NCBI GenBank assembly: GCA_017893485.1
Contig: CM030362.1
Span: 262,188,255-262,252,254, forward strand
DNA from: Hemerocallis citrina
Lineage: Eukaryota > Streptophyta > Magnoliopsida > Asparagales > Asphodelaceae
Length of the DNA stretch: 64,000 bases
Direction: 5' to 3'
In this document: positions 12,421 through 23,414 of the stretch, in pieces
Layout: each line of letters starts with the position of its first letter
Position numbering within the stretch: position 1 is the stretch's first letter
The notes under the pieces: generated by a model
What the model was told of the DNA's origin: nothing
Seen by the model: the letters and a program-made list of their open reading frames with translations, nothing else
Database searches by the model: none
Position numbers and translations under genes: made by a program

Positions 12421-13211
12421 CATTAAGATCCAGGATGGCAAATTTTGACTGGGCTATGATTGGATTGTTTAGTGGATGTTGTCTATGTTCTTAATTAGGC
12501 TGTGATTAGAAAGAGTGGGCTCGAGTGGAGATCTGGAAACCCATATAGAGACATCTTGTTCATAATAATTTATTATTATTGTTGTTCTTGTCGCTCTTAA
12601 GGTGGTTGCTGATGTCTCTTTCTGTTCGTGTGCTGAAGGGAAATAAGGGATGAGAGAGAGATGAGGAAAATGCCGCTATGGTAGCCTGGTGTATCCAAAG
12701 TCTCTACCTTTCTTCTTTCTGTTTCCATTTCTGGCTTCTATATATATTTGGTTTCCTTCCACGATGACAGTTTCCTAAAAATACACTTGACATGAGCCCT
12801 ATCTTATTTTTCTTATTTTTCTTATATTTGGTTTCCGTCCACGATGACAGTTTCATGGATTGTCTGAACAATCCATGAAGGACATGCTTAGATACTGAAT
12901 TTTCATTTGTTTTATTGTTTTAGATAGTGGATATTCCCAATTAGAGGAGAATATAAAGGTTTCAAGTTAGATACTGAATTTTCATTTGTTTTGTTATTTT
13001 AGATATATTTAAAAACAAAATTAAGTACTAGATTTTTAGCATTGCAATGTAATTATTTTACCTCTGTATATATCATTAACAATTCCATTTGCAGTTGGCA
13101 CTTTGATCTTATAATTCGAGATACAGGTAGTTCTTTTTGCAAGTTCAAAAAATATGTATATTCTGTATTGTGATCTACTGCTCAATTAAACTATTATTTT
13201 TTTTTTCACAG

Positions 13212-13269
13212 AGCGGTCGTCAAGATGAAGGAAATTCTGATGATCAGAGCTGAAGCTACTCGAGGGGTA
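13212..13269 (+). other. Possible terminal exon of the inner CACTA second gene
   Basis: A pyrimidine tract and acceptor (TTTTTTCACAG, ending 13211) precede a short open stretch. One frame gives 'SGRQDEGNSDDQS' and a stop; another stays open to a donor-like GGG|GTATGA at about 13269. Position just before the 3' subterminal repeats fits the last exon of the second CACTA gene, but there is no homology strong enough to choose a frame. Confidence 0.25.
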
Positions 13270-13689
13270 TGAATCTGCGGTCCTCCTTGCTGTTCTTATG
13301 TCCTCCTTACTGTATGGTTGTTGTTCTTATGTCCTCCTCCTTGCTGTTGTTATGTCAGACTGGTTTTTTTTATGAGAGTTATGTCATACTTTGAATTTAG
13401 GATATTTTGGATATTTGTCAGACTGGTTTGTTTGGATATTTTGGATGTTAGTCTCTATATTAATTTGTTAATTATGACACTGTTAATTAATCAATGAATT
13501 TGGACGTTGATATGACACGTGTGAAACTTGATTATCTTTAATTATTCTTGTGTTTGGTTGTGGTTTGCGCAGTAGTATGCAATGAAATTGATTGAATCAG
13601 TTGTGAGAATTAGTTTACAGGTTTTGTAAATGAAACTGTGAATTGAAATCGAACGGAAAAGCGGAGTATCGAAAATAAACGGGCATAGC

Positions 13690-14254
13690 CAGAACGGCAT
13701 TTTAAAAAACGGCGGTCTATATAATTTAATTGTTGGAGTGTGTGATACACCGGCGTTTCAACGCACGCCGGCGAATGTTATCAGCTGTAACGGCACAGTC
13801 GTACACCGGCGTTTTATAAACGCCGGCGTATATAACTACACCGGCGTTTTTTGGTAGCGCCGGTGTTCGTAAACAGGGAAAAGCAGGTGCTCATAAACGC
13901 ACATACACCGGCGTTTCTTGACCGCCGGTATACTTTCGATCTACACCGGCGTTTTAATATACGCCGGTGAATGGATAAATACCGGCGGTTTACGACCGCC
14001 GGTGTATGTATATAGGTGCACAAGAACGGCACCCAGAGACCGATATACACCGGCGTTTTATGATCGCCGGTGTAGTCCTAACATTTACCGGCGTCCACCA
14101 AAAACGCCGGTGTAGACCCCTTCGTTTCAGCGACGCCCGCTTCGGCGGCAGTTAGACCGGCGCTATTGTAAATGCCGGTGAAAGTTTCACCGGCGTAAAA
14201 AAACGCCGGTATAGACGTAAAAAAGCGTCGGGAAAGCTACTTTCTTTTGTAGTG
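13690..14254 (+). repeat. 3' subterminal repeats and terminal inverted repeat of the inner CACTA
   Basis: There are many copies of ACACCGGCGTTTT and its partner AAACGCCGGTG in both orientations, often as short hairpins. They end at CTTTTGTAGTG (14244-14254), the complement of the left end. The array is denser than the left one, as is usual for CACTA elements. Confidence 0.92.
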
Positions 14255-15160
14255 TGGAGAGATCCCAAAAGTGATTTAAAAAGAAACTTTTATGGCAAGA
14301 ATAGGTCCGAGGCTGATAATGCAAGGATCGTGCCCCCCAATCTCGAGGGTTCGGATTGACAACTCCTCGTTCACTACTGGAGTTCAGAGACGGGACAGGT
14401 ATTTATGTTTAATGAGTTCAAAGTGTTTGTTTAATGATGTTAATTAAGTTATAAATTTTTAAAATGTACAAAGAAAGTCTGGTATTGGTGTTGCTGGTCG
14501 AGCACAATAGCGCGTGTTGCACACCGCCGGTACACAGAGCTTCGCTATAGTTCGGGAGAAATTGGTAAGTGTGAGGTTTTTTGTAAGTTTCGGTTTCTGA
14601 TTTTATGTTTATAATAACTGTGTCTCACTAATCTATAGGAAGAGGAATTTGGTGTTGATTCCATCGGCGACATAGATATATTTAATGCTACCCATAGGTC
14701 AAAAGATGGGTCATTTCCAACCACTGCAGCAGAGGATATCTTTGTAATTTTATGTATGACTTGTGTGTATCTTTAAATTTTTAATTCTCTTCGATAATCA
14801 TCAACGTATTTTCAATTTTTCTTTGTCTTCCTTTCCAGATTAAGGTCAGCCTGAACTATGACGATATCTCTACTGGTTCCTCTGAGTCTTCTACAGCTTC
14901 CTTTGACTCATTTGTACGCCACCGCCAAGCTATGATTGCAGTAATGGGAAAAGAGTACCCTGGACAAGTTCGTGGGATGGGTTTTGGACCGACACCCTCT
15001 CAAGTCTTCGGTCTTCGTGCATCTGCTTACAGTGGGAGCCAAACTGTGGGGATGGATGGATCAGTTTGTAGCTCTTTATGCACAGATGGCAGCTCTTCAA
15101 GCACAGATGGATAATTTAGTCAGGTAGCAGACAGTTGACTTTGAAATCCCAGTCCCACCG
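14255..15160 (+). pseudogene. PttA/En-Spm-type CACTA second gene, 3' portion (outer element)
   Basis: This continues the gene interrupted at 444. The exon resumes with 'WRDPKSDLKRNFYGK', runs to a donor at 14398/14399, and is followed by exons at about 14474-14564 ('HTAGTQSFA'), 14639-14741 ('THRSKDGSFPTT') and 14839-15160. The last includes 'GFGPTPSQVFG' and a glutamine-rich heptad stretch ('MAALQAQMDNLV') that looks like a coiled coil. The block order matches the PttA/Transposase_24 family. Stops include TGA at 14357-14359 where relatives have Trp, TAG inside the HTAG exon, and TAG near 15125. It is a pseudogene of the older element. Confidence 0.85.
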
Positions 15161-15980
15161 GTTAGTATTGTAACTTACCTCGTTAAGTTTAAATTTAAGA
15201 TACCAGGTTTCCCGAAAGAGATGATCTAAAAATGTCTACTATATTTCTTTCTTAGTGCATGCAATAGCCCATTAGCGTCTATTTCTTTCTTGTGTACTTG
15301 TATCTTCTTTTCTGTATTTTCGATGTTATCCATCATGCCTAACAATTCTACTCACATTTTTATAAATCCTTTAATCTTCAAAATAAAAGATCGAAAACTT
15401 GCTCGCTTGAAAATGGAAGTGACTGCTCCATTAAGAAGAGTCTTTATATCCGCACCATTGTTTCCTAATATAACTCATCCCCACAGCATGGAAAAGATAT
15501 GTTAAAAAACTATAGTCAATTAAGAAGATATACCATTTTATTCAACAGTGAAAACAGTAAAATAATTAAAAAATAACAAAAAAGGATAAGAGAAACAAAA
15601 AGGAAGCTACTAATGAGCCTACAACTTATGGTGATAATTGTTTGAATAGATACAGACATAGGAACTCATTCGTATTCTGAGATGGTAGATAATTATCAAC
15701 TTCAATCCCTTCTTTTTGAGTAAGTCGATCATAAATATGGCGCGAGTGCTCTACACATGGATTCATTGTAGGCATACCCTTGAAGTGGCTTGTTAATTTT
15801 ATGATATCATTGTAGGCATACCTTGTTTGAGCAAGTATTTTTTTGTTACGTAAAAAATTCTCTACGATAATTCTAGCTTAAACTGTTATTTCAAATAATG
15901 TAATACGGAGGCGAATAGTTTTGCAAAGGATCAAGTCATAAACCAGCTAGCAGATTTCTTATAATTTAGTGTTATTATAC
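15161..15980. other. Noncoding interval, no recognised feature
   Basis: AT-rich sequence follows a donor-like GTTAGT at 15161. The 71-codon ORF near 15290 has no recognisable domain. It may be intron or 3' sequence of the outer CACTA. Confidence 0.5.
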
Positions 15981-16006
15981 AAGTATCAGATAGTGAGAAC
16001 AAAAGA

Positions 16007-18061
16007 ATGGAGAGAGGGGTGCGAAGAGAGAATGTCTTCGTTCCTCGGGGCACGAGCAGATCTTACGCTCAGGTGCTTCCCCCCCCCCCCCCCCCCCCCC
16101 TCCTCGTCATCATGGCCCTACACCCTTACCCCTTCAATCCTCGCACCATCCCCTTCTCAACTCGAAACCCTCACATCTCCCTGTCCCCTCACATTCCACT
16201 CCCACTCTTGCCTTTCACCCCAAACCCTATTTTCAACCGAAACCCTCAGCCCTCTACCCCAAAAAGCGACCTTTCCCTACCCAAAAAATTCCCCATTCGA
16301 AGAAGATGAAGCGAAGGTGTTTCAAGTGTGGCGAAGGAGATCATGCTATGGCCGAATGCCGAAAATTGGGGTTTCACTGCTTTAACTATAGGAAGTATGG
16401 CCACAAGGTGCAAGATTGTCCAATCTACAATCGGCGAGATGCGTTAGTGGTAGAGCTCCCCCACAACAATGCCATCTCCCAAGCTCTACCGGCGCTGCAT
16501 GCAAGTGCTTTTCTTCATCTCATTAATCCCCACCGTATCCCTCTCACTAAGGACCTTGAGTGCGCCTTCAACTTCTCCTGGGGGAGGCAAGGTAAATGGT
16601 GGACCCTGAAGAGGGTTAGTGATGGTGTTTATCATATCTAGTTTCCTACAACTGCGAAAGCTGAAGGTGCGATTGCTGATGGCGTCTTTCACTTTTCGGG
16701 ATTCAGTGCCACCTTCTCCTCTTGGTCGCTGGACTTTGGGGCCAGGCTCAGGCCGAAGCCGAGTTTCATCTGGATCAACCTCCCTCATCTGCCTTTCCAT
16801 TTGTGGAACCATGAGTCGCTTGAGTATCTTATCAGACCTTTTGGCAAGCTCATTACCCTAAGCAGAGAGATGAAAGAAGCGGAGTCCAGAGACTAAGCGC
16901 TTGCTCTTATCAAAGTGGAAGATCTGACGCTCATCCCAAAGACCCTCACTGTCAAGTACCCCGCACCTTGGAACCTTGGAAAAACATGTTCATGATGTCC
17001 CCATACTGCTCCTTGGAGATTCGATCCCTGTAGAAGATGTTCAGAATGGCAAGGTCTAACTTTTCACCACGGCAGGATCTTCCGAAGAGAAAGGCAGTGC
17101 CAGCTTCTGGCTCCCCAAGGCGGCCGAAGGTCAATGGGAAGGCGGTTTAGGTGGCCACCGCAGTCAACCTCCGACCCAGGCTGAGACTGGGGCTGATTCG
17201 AAATCTCGAGATTCCATGAAGGTGAGCCCAACTGCAGCAAAATCTCCGCATGCAGATGATATTTTGGGAAGTTTTTTTAATATACCAAATTTTGCGGAAT
17301 ACAGCTTAAATGAGGGAATTTGGCCTAATCCCGAAACTGCTCCGAAGTCAGCGAAGGGTCCCATTCCGAATTCAAATCCTGCTAAGCTGGACTCCCCTAT
17401 TGTCGTGATTTCAGAATCTTCTAATAGCAACAACAACGCAGCATTCCAAGGCCCCACTCAAGTCTCGTACAACCCTGCTGACTCATCCAATGAAGATTCG
17501 ATTGAGGAGGTGTGTGAATTGATACGGAAAGGCAAGCTGGTCACCCTCCCATTATCCCTATTTTTCAAGATCCAGCCAGCGGTCGAGGGGGCCCTCAGAG
17601 AGTCAGTTCACGAGGAGATGACCAAGCTTGGCGCAGTAAACAAAGTGATCTTCCGCGTTGGCACTAGCAAACTCCGTGCTGATAGCTTTCAGACACGCTA
17701 CCTGGTCAGAAGGACTGTGCCCAAGTCTGCTAACTTCTTCAATTCCATCCCACATGGCTTCGAAGATGGTCCATCTAAGAGGATGAAACGTTCCAGATCA
17801 GCAAGCAAGATCTAAAGTACTCGACCTTTCATGAAGCATCTGTCTACCACAATCAAGAAGAAAACGGCAGGTACCTCCTCTTCAATTGTGTCAGTTACTA
17901 ATGCATGCTTTAATCCTTTCGAGCTTTTATCAAATGAGGATATTCTTGAAGTAGCTGAATTTATTGGAGTGGAGGCTAAAGGGCCACACTCAGTGCATGT
18001 CTTGAAGGGCTCTCAGAAGGTTGTAGTTGATCACAATGATCAACTAGAACATTCTGATTAG
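16007..18061 (+). pseudogene. LINE ORF1 (Gag-like, zinc knuckles), frameshifted
   Basis: ORF1 proteins of plant L1 elements bind the element RNA. The first ATG after the 5' end opens 'MERGVRRENVF', but a 22-base C run at 16079-16100 and later shifts split the frame. Two CCHC-type motifs follow ('CFKCGEGDHAMAEC' and 'CFNYRKYGHKVQDC', the second lacking one Cys). Next is a DUF4283-like segment ('FIWINLPHLPFHLWN', about 16760-16810). A long low-homology tail, 17216-18061, is open except for one stop at 17813-17815 and has a basic 'KRMKRSRSASK' motif. The zinc knuckles precede the DUF4283-like segment, whereas they usually follow it. Confidence 0.75.
16079..16100. repeat. Homopolymer C22
   Basis: A run of 22 cytosines inside LINE ORF1. 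It is a likely site of slippage or assembly error and of the ORF1 frame change. Confidence 0.95.
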
Positions 18062-18138
18062 ATGCCCTATTCTATGGTCCTGAGGATCGAAAATTTTCAT
18101 CTGTGTCCTTATGCAATTTGATGCAATTTGTTTTTTCG

Positions 18139-21100
18139 ATGAAGATAGCTAGCTGGAATGTAAGAGGGCAGGGAAACCCTGACAAATGCTCACTTATTAA
18201 AGAAGGTATTCGCAGCTCCTCCGCTGTTATCTGCTTGCAAGAGACCAAGCTCAATCATCCTAGACCCCACAATCTCTCATCGATTGGAGGTACCCTTATC
18301 ACCCTGATGGATCCACACCTATATGTCATTAACAGCTGTGGAGGAGCTCTTCTAGGTTGGAATAACCAACTTCTTGATTGCACCTATTCTGCTACTGATA
18401 TTTTCTCTGTTTCTGCTTCCTTCAAGCATCGCACATCATCAGAGGAATGGTCAATTACAACTGTCTATGCACCCTTTGAAATGGAGGATAGGAAGCTCTG
18501 TTTTTATGAGATTCAGCAACGACGAAGCTGCCTCAAGGATGCTTGGGTCCTGTGTGGAGATTTTAATGTCACCATCTCAGACATTGAGCGCTCTCGTGGA
18601 AGGGGTTCCACCAGAGACATGAGATATTTTCATGAATTCATACAAGATCTCGCTCTCATTGATCTCTCCCTCTCAAGCAGAAAGTATACCTGGTCTAACC
18701 TTCGAACCTCCCCATCAATGGCTAGGCTAGACAGATTCTTGATCTCTGTAGCATAGGAATCCTCCTTTCCCAACTGTATTCAGCACTCCCTCCACAGAAT
18801 ATCGTCTGACCACTGCCCCATTATCCTCGACACTCAGGCAATTACCCATCAAGTCCACTATTTCAGATTCGAGAAATTCTGGTTGCAACATTCTTCATTC
18901 AAACATGCGGTTAAGGATTGGTGGAAGCTCTTTACATGCGCTGGTACACCGGTTGATATTTTCACAAACAAGCTCAAACTTCTCAGGAGAAGAATTAGGA
19001 GATGGAGGAATGATACTTTTGGTCACATCCCAATTCGAAAAAAGCATCTCCATGAAAAACTCCTCATACTGGAGATTGAAGCTGAGCAAAACCTCTCAAC
19101 TGATGATTCCCTCATGACAACCCAACTAGAACTCAAGGGCCTTATCAAGGCCGAAGCTACGTATTGGAGGCAAAGGTCAAGAGTGCAATTAATGGATCAA
19201 GGAGGGAGATGCTAATTCAAAATTCTTCCATTCAATCGCAAATGGAAGGAGGAGGAGAAACTTCATCCACACTCTCATAATTGATGAAACACTTACAACA
19301 TCTCCCACTCTTATTAGATCTGCTTTTGAGAATCACTTCCAGGAGAATTGTGGTACAGCCACTCAGTCTGATTTTATAATTGATTAGCACTATCCATCTA
19401 ATGACATCAACTTAGGACACTTAGATGCCCCGTTCACTCTAGAGGAGGTTAGAACAGCTGTTTTTTGTATGAGTAGCGAAAAAGCATCGAGACCTGATGG
19501 CTTCTCGATGAGTTTTTATCATGTCTTTTGGGACAATATCAAAGATAACCTATTTTCCATGCTACAATGGTGCAGAGAGGGGACAATGATCTATACATAC
19601 TAAATAACTCCAATATCATGCTCATCCCCAAATGTGAGGGGGCAAATACCGTCTGTGACTATATACCTATCAGCTTGCTCAACTGCTCCTTCAAGATCTT
19701 CACCAAAATCCTCGCCAACAGGCTAAGCCCAATCCTCCACTCTCTTGTCTCATCCTCTCAAAGTGCTTTCCTGAAAGATAAATCAACTGTTGACTGCTTT
19801 CTTTTTGCGCATGAAGCTCTCAACCTCTGCAGTAGATGCAACTCTGATGAAATTTTATTCAAGATTGACTTCACTAAAGCATTTGACACTATGAGCTGGG
19901 AATTCCTGGATCAACTTTTAATTGCCAGAGGCTTTGGACCAGCGTGGTGCAGATTGATCCACATGATCCTTAGAACGGCCAAATTGTCAGTTCTCATAAA
20001 TGGAGAGGGGGAAGATTAATCAACTCCAAGCGAGGACTCAAGCAGGGGGATCCTCTATCACCAATGCTCTTCATATTAGTTGTTGATGTGCTTGCTCAGA
20101 TGCTTTTCAATGGCCGAAGAAATGGTGATTTCTCTCCTCTTCCTTTTAAGGGCTCCCTTGCAAATCTGACGGTACTGCAATTTGCAGATGACACTCTGCT
20201 CTTCTGTAAAGGAGATGAACATGAAGTTCTTAAACTCAAAGTGGCACTACAACTATTTGCAAATTTCTCTGGTCTGGCCATAAATTTTTAACAAGTCATC
20301 CATTATTTATTTGGAAAATCAAGAGCAAAGCTTCAGGCTTTCTCGACCATTTTGGGCTGCAAGCAAGAAAGCTTACCGATTAACTACCTTGGCATGCCCC
20401 TCACTAGAGGAAAACTTAGCAAAAGAGACTGGCAACGACTCATTCTCAAGATTGAAAGACGACTATCGGTGTGGAAGGGGAAGATGCTATCTAGAGGGGG
20501 GAGATTAATACTTATCAATTCTGTACTCAGTGCTTTGCCAGTCTACTTCGCCTCCTTCTTTAGACTCCCCAGTTGGGTGATCAAAAAAATTGATCAGATT
20601 CGAAGTAAATTTTTTTGGAGTGGTTCTGGCACTGATGTGAGAGGGGTGGCATGTATGTGGTGGAATAATATCTGCCAACCCAAGCAACAGGGAGGACTTG
20701 GAATTCTTGACCTGAAAGTTTTCAATGAAGCTCTACTCATGAAATGGTGGTGGTGAATTGTCTCTTCAGACACGCTTGCTAGCCAAACGCTGTGGAACTT
20801 ATACTATAAAGGCAATTCTAGCAGCTTGATATGCCCCTCAAATGCTTCAAAAATCTGGAAAGGTATCTTCCCTCTCAAGGAGCAATTCTTGCATAATGTT
20901 AACTGGAAGCTAGGAAATGGAAACCAAATCAAATTCTGGACGTCAAGATGGATCAATGGCAACAACATAACCTCATTGTGCCCTACACTTGCCATTGTGG
21001 CATGGAACCTAGATGCGGATGTTCTTTGCCAAGGAGCTTGGATGAATAACACCTGGCACTGGCGACCAAGGCTTCACTGTGCCTCTAACCCCAAAATTCG

Positions 21101-21813
21101 AGAGGAGAAACGAAGGCTGCTAGATCTGATTGCAGACTATCAACCTTCAAACATAGGGGACTCCCCTTCATGGAGGCTCACACCCTCAGAAACCTTCACT
21201 GTCAAGTCAGCCTACGACTTCTTCATCATCTTTGGTCTCTGATCCCCATACTTTGAAGCCACCTGGACTTCCGCAGCTCTCCTGAAATGCAAGATCTTCA
21301 TCTGGCAGCTGAGTTGGGATAGACTCAACTCCAAGGATTTTCTCCGCTCCAAAGGCTGGTTGGGAGACACGACATGCACTGCTTGTCCATGTCCTGTCGA
21401 GATGGCTTACCACATCTCCTTTGCATGCCCAATTGCCATTAACACTTGGACCTTTTTCACTACACTCTTCCACATTCACACTTTGCCTGCTGATTTGCAT
21501 GACTGCTTTACTTCATGGTGCTTTGGGACACATGTACACACACACCCGGCACCTACTTACAATATCAATCTGTTGGAGTATCTGGCTGGCTAGAAATGAT
21601 CGCATTTTTTCTTCAAAGATTTTCCAACCACTGAAAACTATTTCTAATGCAATCTTTTGGTTTCAATCTTGGCTAGATGGATTCGAGAGCAGCAAGAAGA
21701 TGCAACAACTTGTACGCAAAGTGGAAATGGCTGGTGCTCAAGATGTTCTTCTCAAGCAGACTCTGACCAGAATTGATCAGGCAGGAAGTGGAGAAGATAG
21801 TTGCTCGGGTTGA
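18139..21813 (+). pseudogene. LINE ORF2 (endonuclease and reverse transcriptase), disrupted
   Basis: The polyprotein nicks target DNA and reverse-transcribes the LINE RNA. The endonuclease domain starts 'MKIASWNVRGQGNP' and includes 'CLQETKL' and 'CGDFNV'. The reverse transcriptase shows 'LIPKCEGA', 'KIDFTKAFDTMSW', 'GLKQGDPLSP' and the catalytic 'FADDTLLF' near 20180. A 'SWRLTPSETFTVKSAYDF' block and a zf-RVT region follow. Lesions include TAG at 18754-18756 where relatives have Trp, a 1-bp insertion near 19191, TAG at 19384-19386, a frame change near 19570, another near 20015, and stops at 20289 and 21241. It cannot make a working protein. Confidence 0.93.
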
Positions 21814-22034
21814 GCTCTGCCCCAGTATTAGTTATTTACTTTCTTTTGGATTTTTTTTGGGCACTGTAATGAATTTTACTTTGGTAAAGCTAGACTACTA
21901 AGCTTCATTTTGGGATCGAGTTCAGCAGGGGTTGTAAGTTGAACTAGCTTGATCCTTTTTGTGTATATGTACTTGTTCTTAATCCTATATTAATATATTT
22001 TGTGAGGTAGGGACTTACCCTACCTTTAACCAGT

Positions 22035-22037
<3 letters not shown>

Positions 22038-22107
<70 letters not shown>
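22038..22107. repeat. (TA)n tract forming the LINE 3' tail
   Basis: About 35 TA dinucleotides lie between the LINE 3' untranslated region and the second copy of the target duplication. No A-run is seen. Confidence 0.93.
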
Positions 22108-22110
<3 letters not shown>

Positions 22111-22119
22111 TATCAGATA

Positions 22120-23261
22120 TCAGTTTTGTCAATCTTTCTTTGTTCAATAATTTTGTATATTTGCTAAGACTTCTATGCAGACATTTTTTTTTGTTTATGT
22201 CCATTGCAAGACTGATGAGCGTAATTTAAACCATATTTTATTACTCTTTTTATGCATAAAAATTGTGAATTCTCATTTATTTCTTTAAAAATTATCTTAT
22301 TTCCACTTTTTTTTTTTGAAGATATGAGATGGATAAGTGTAAAAGGTAGGCGTTTTGGTAAAATTAAAGAAGAAAATAAAGATTTCAAAATTTAAATTGA
22401 TTTTATGTGAAGATTTCTGAGAAATTCAAGCACTCAAATGCACGTTTTTACAAACTGACTTTTCAAAGTACAAACAAAAACTATTATGGTCAAGTCGGGT
22501 GTGGATTGAACTTTTTAATAAAAAAAAATTTTTTTAAAAGAGAATGGCCGGATTGAATTGTGTTTAGATAATGAGGTATGATTAGTTTATAATTCAAATG
22601 ATTAATATTAATCTTAATTTTTAATTAATTAACTAATTAACTATTCCTAATCTAAATCGTATTTTAAAACCTACTTTTTCCCCTATATAAAGCCAGGGAA
22701 AGAGAGAGCTCTAGAGGCGTCTGGAAGCACAGAAATCGAAGGGGAAGAGAGAGAAAGGAGGAGGGTACACGTCCCAAGGCGAGTAGAAAATTAGAAGAAA
22801 AAAAAGAGAAAAATCTAAAAAGAAAAAAAAAGAAAATAGATAATGCGGCTCTGTTTTTGAAGTTGGTGGGTGGCACAAAACCAGGAGGAGAGAGTAAGGA
22901 GGGCACGGATTTCGAAGGACAGGGAAGAGGAAAAAGAAAGAGAAACATAAATAGGCAACTTCAAGATTTCGGCTTCCAACAACAACTATTTATTTCTTCT
23001 CTCTTCTAATTTTTATTATTATGCAATCCAAAAATACATTTGTCAGTTGCAAAATTATCGTGAACTAATTTCATTTTTCTAGGGATTCGATGTAGCCTAG
23101 TTTTGATAACACAATTTGAACTCCATGTTATTTTATTTTTTCTAATTTTCCATAATTGTGTTTAATTTTTGTTTTTAATGCTTACAATTGTTTTGCCAAC
23201 TATTGTATAATTTATTGAATCATGGAGAGACCGAGAGGTAATTTGTGATTTAGAATTATGA
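22120..23261. other. AT-rich interval with a promoter-like spot, no gene recognised
   Basis: TATATAA at 22684-22690 ('ccctatataaagcc') is followed by a purine-rich GA stretch (about 22695-22950) that resembles a plant 5' leader. No supported ORF follows on the plus strand. The 94-codon minus ORF over the GA stretch is low complexity. The interval may be an interior remnant of the outer CACTA, or the edge of another repeat. Confidence 0.3.
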
Positions 23262-23401
23262 TGTTAGATGATAGATTAGTTTAGTCCCACATTGAATAAT
23301 GTATTGGTTTAGTATTATCTTCTCTCCTATATATAGGAGACATATTGTACTTAGATTAAAAACCATTCAATAAAGATTTATTCTCATCTAATAATCTCAA
23401 C
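23262..23401 (+). repeat. TRIM 5' LTR
   Basis: 140 bp with a TATA-like 'tatatatagg' and an 'aataaag' polyadenylation-like signal. Directly followed by the primer binding site. Confidence 0.9.
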
Positions 23402-23414
23402 TTGGTATCAGAGC

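Larger units (their letters stand above)
1946..14254 (+). mobile_element. Inner CACTA (En/Spm) DNA transposon, complete ends
   Basis: The left end reads CACTACAAAAGATA and the right end TTCTTTTGTAGTG, giving inverted termini of about a dozen bases. The 3-bp target duplication TGG flanks the element (1943-1945 and 14255-14257). Subterminal regions at both ends are dense in short CACCGGCG/CGCCGGTG repeats, the expected transposase binding sites. The 12,309-bp body holds a tnp2-type transposase gene (4607-8377), the first exon of a second gene (8629-8762) and two repeat arrays of the same family. The transposase has two in-frame stops, so the element is probably not autonomous as it stands, although its ends look usable in trans. 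Confidence 0.96.
15993..22107 (+). mobile_element. L1-type LINE retrotransposon, near full length, degenerate
   Basis: A perfect 12-bp target duplication AAGTATCAGATA lies at 15981-15992 and again at 22108-22119. Between them are ORF1 with CCHC motifs, and ORF2 with endonuclease, reverse transcriptase and a zf-RVT-like C terminus, in the order of plant L1 elements. The 5' leader before the first ATG is only about 14 nt. Unusually, the 3' end is a (TA)n tract instead of poly(A). Several frameshifts and stops make it inactive. Confidence 0.95.

Noticed and set aside
22664..22948. Minus-strand 94-codon Phe/Ser/Leu-rich ORF
   Set aside because: Low-complexity complement of a GA-rich leader-like stretch; no domain.
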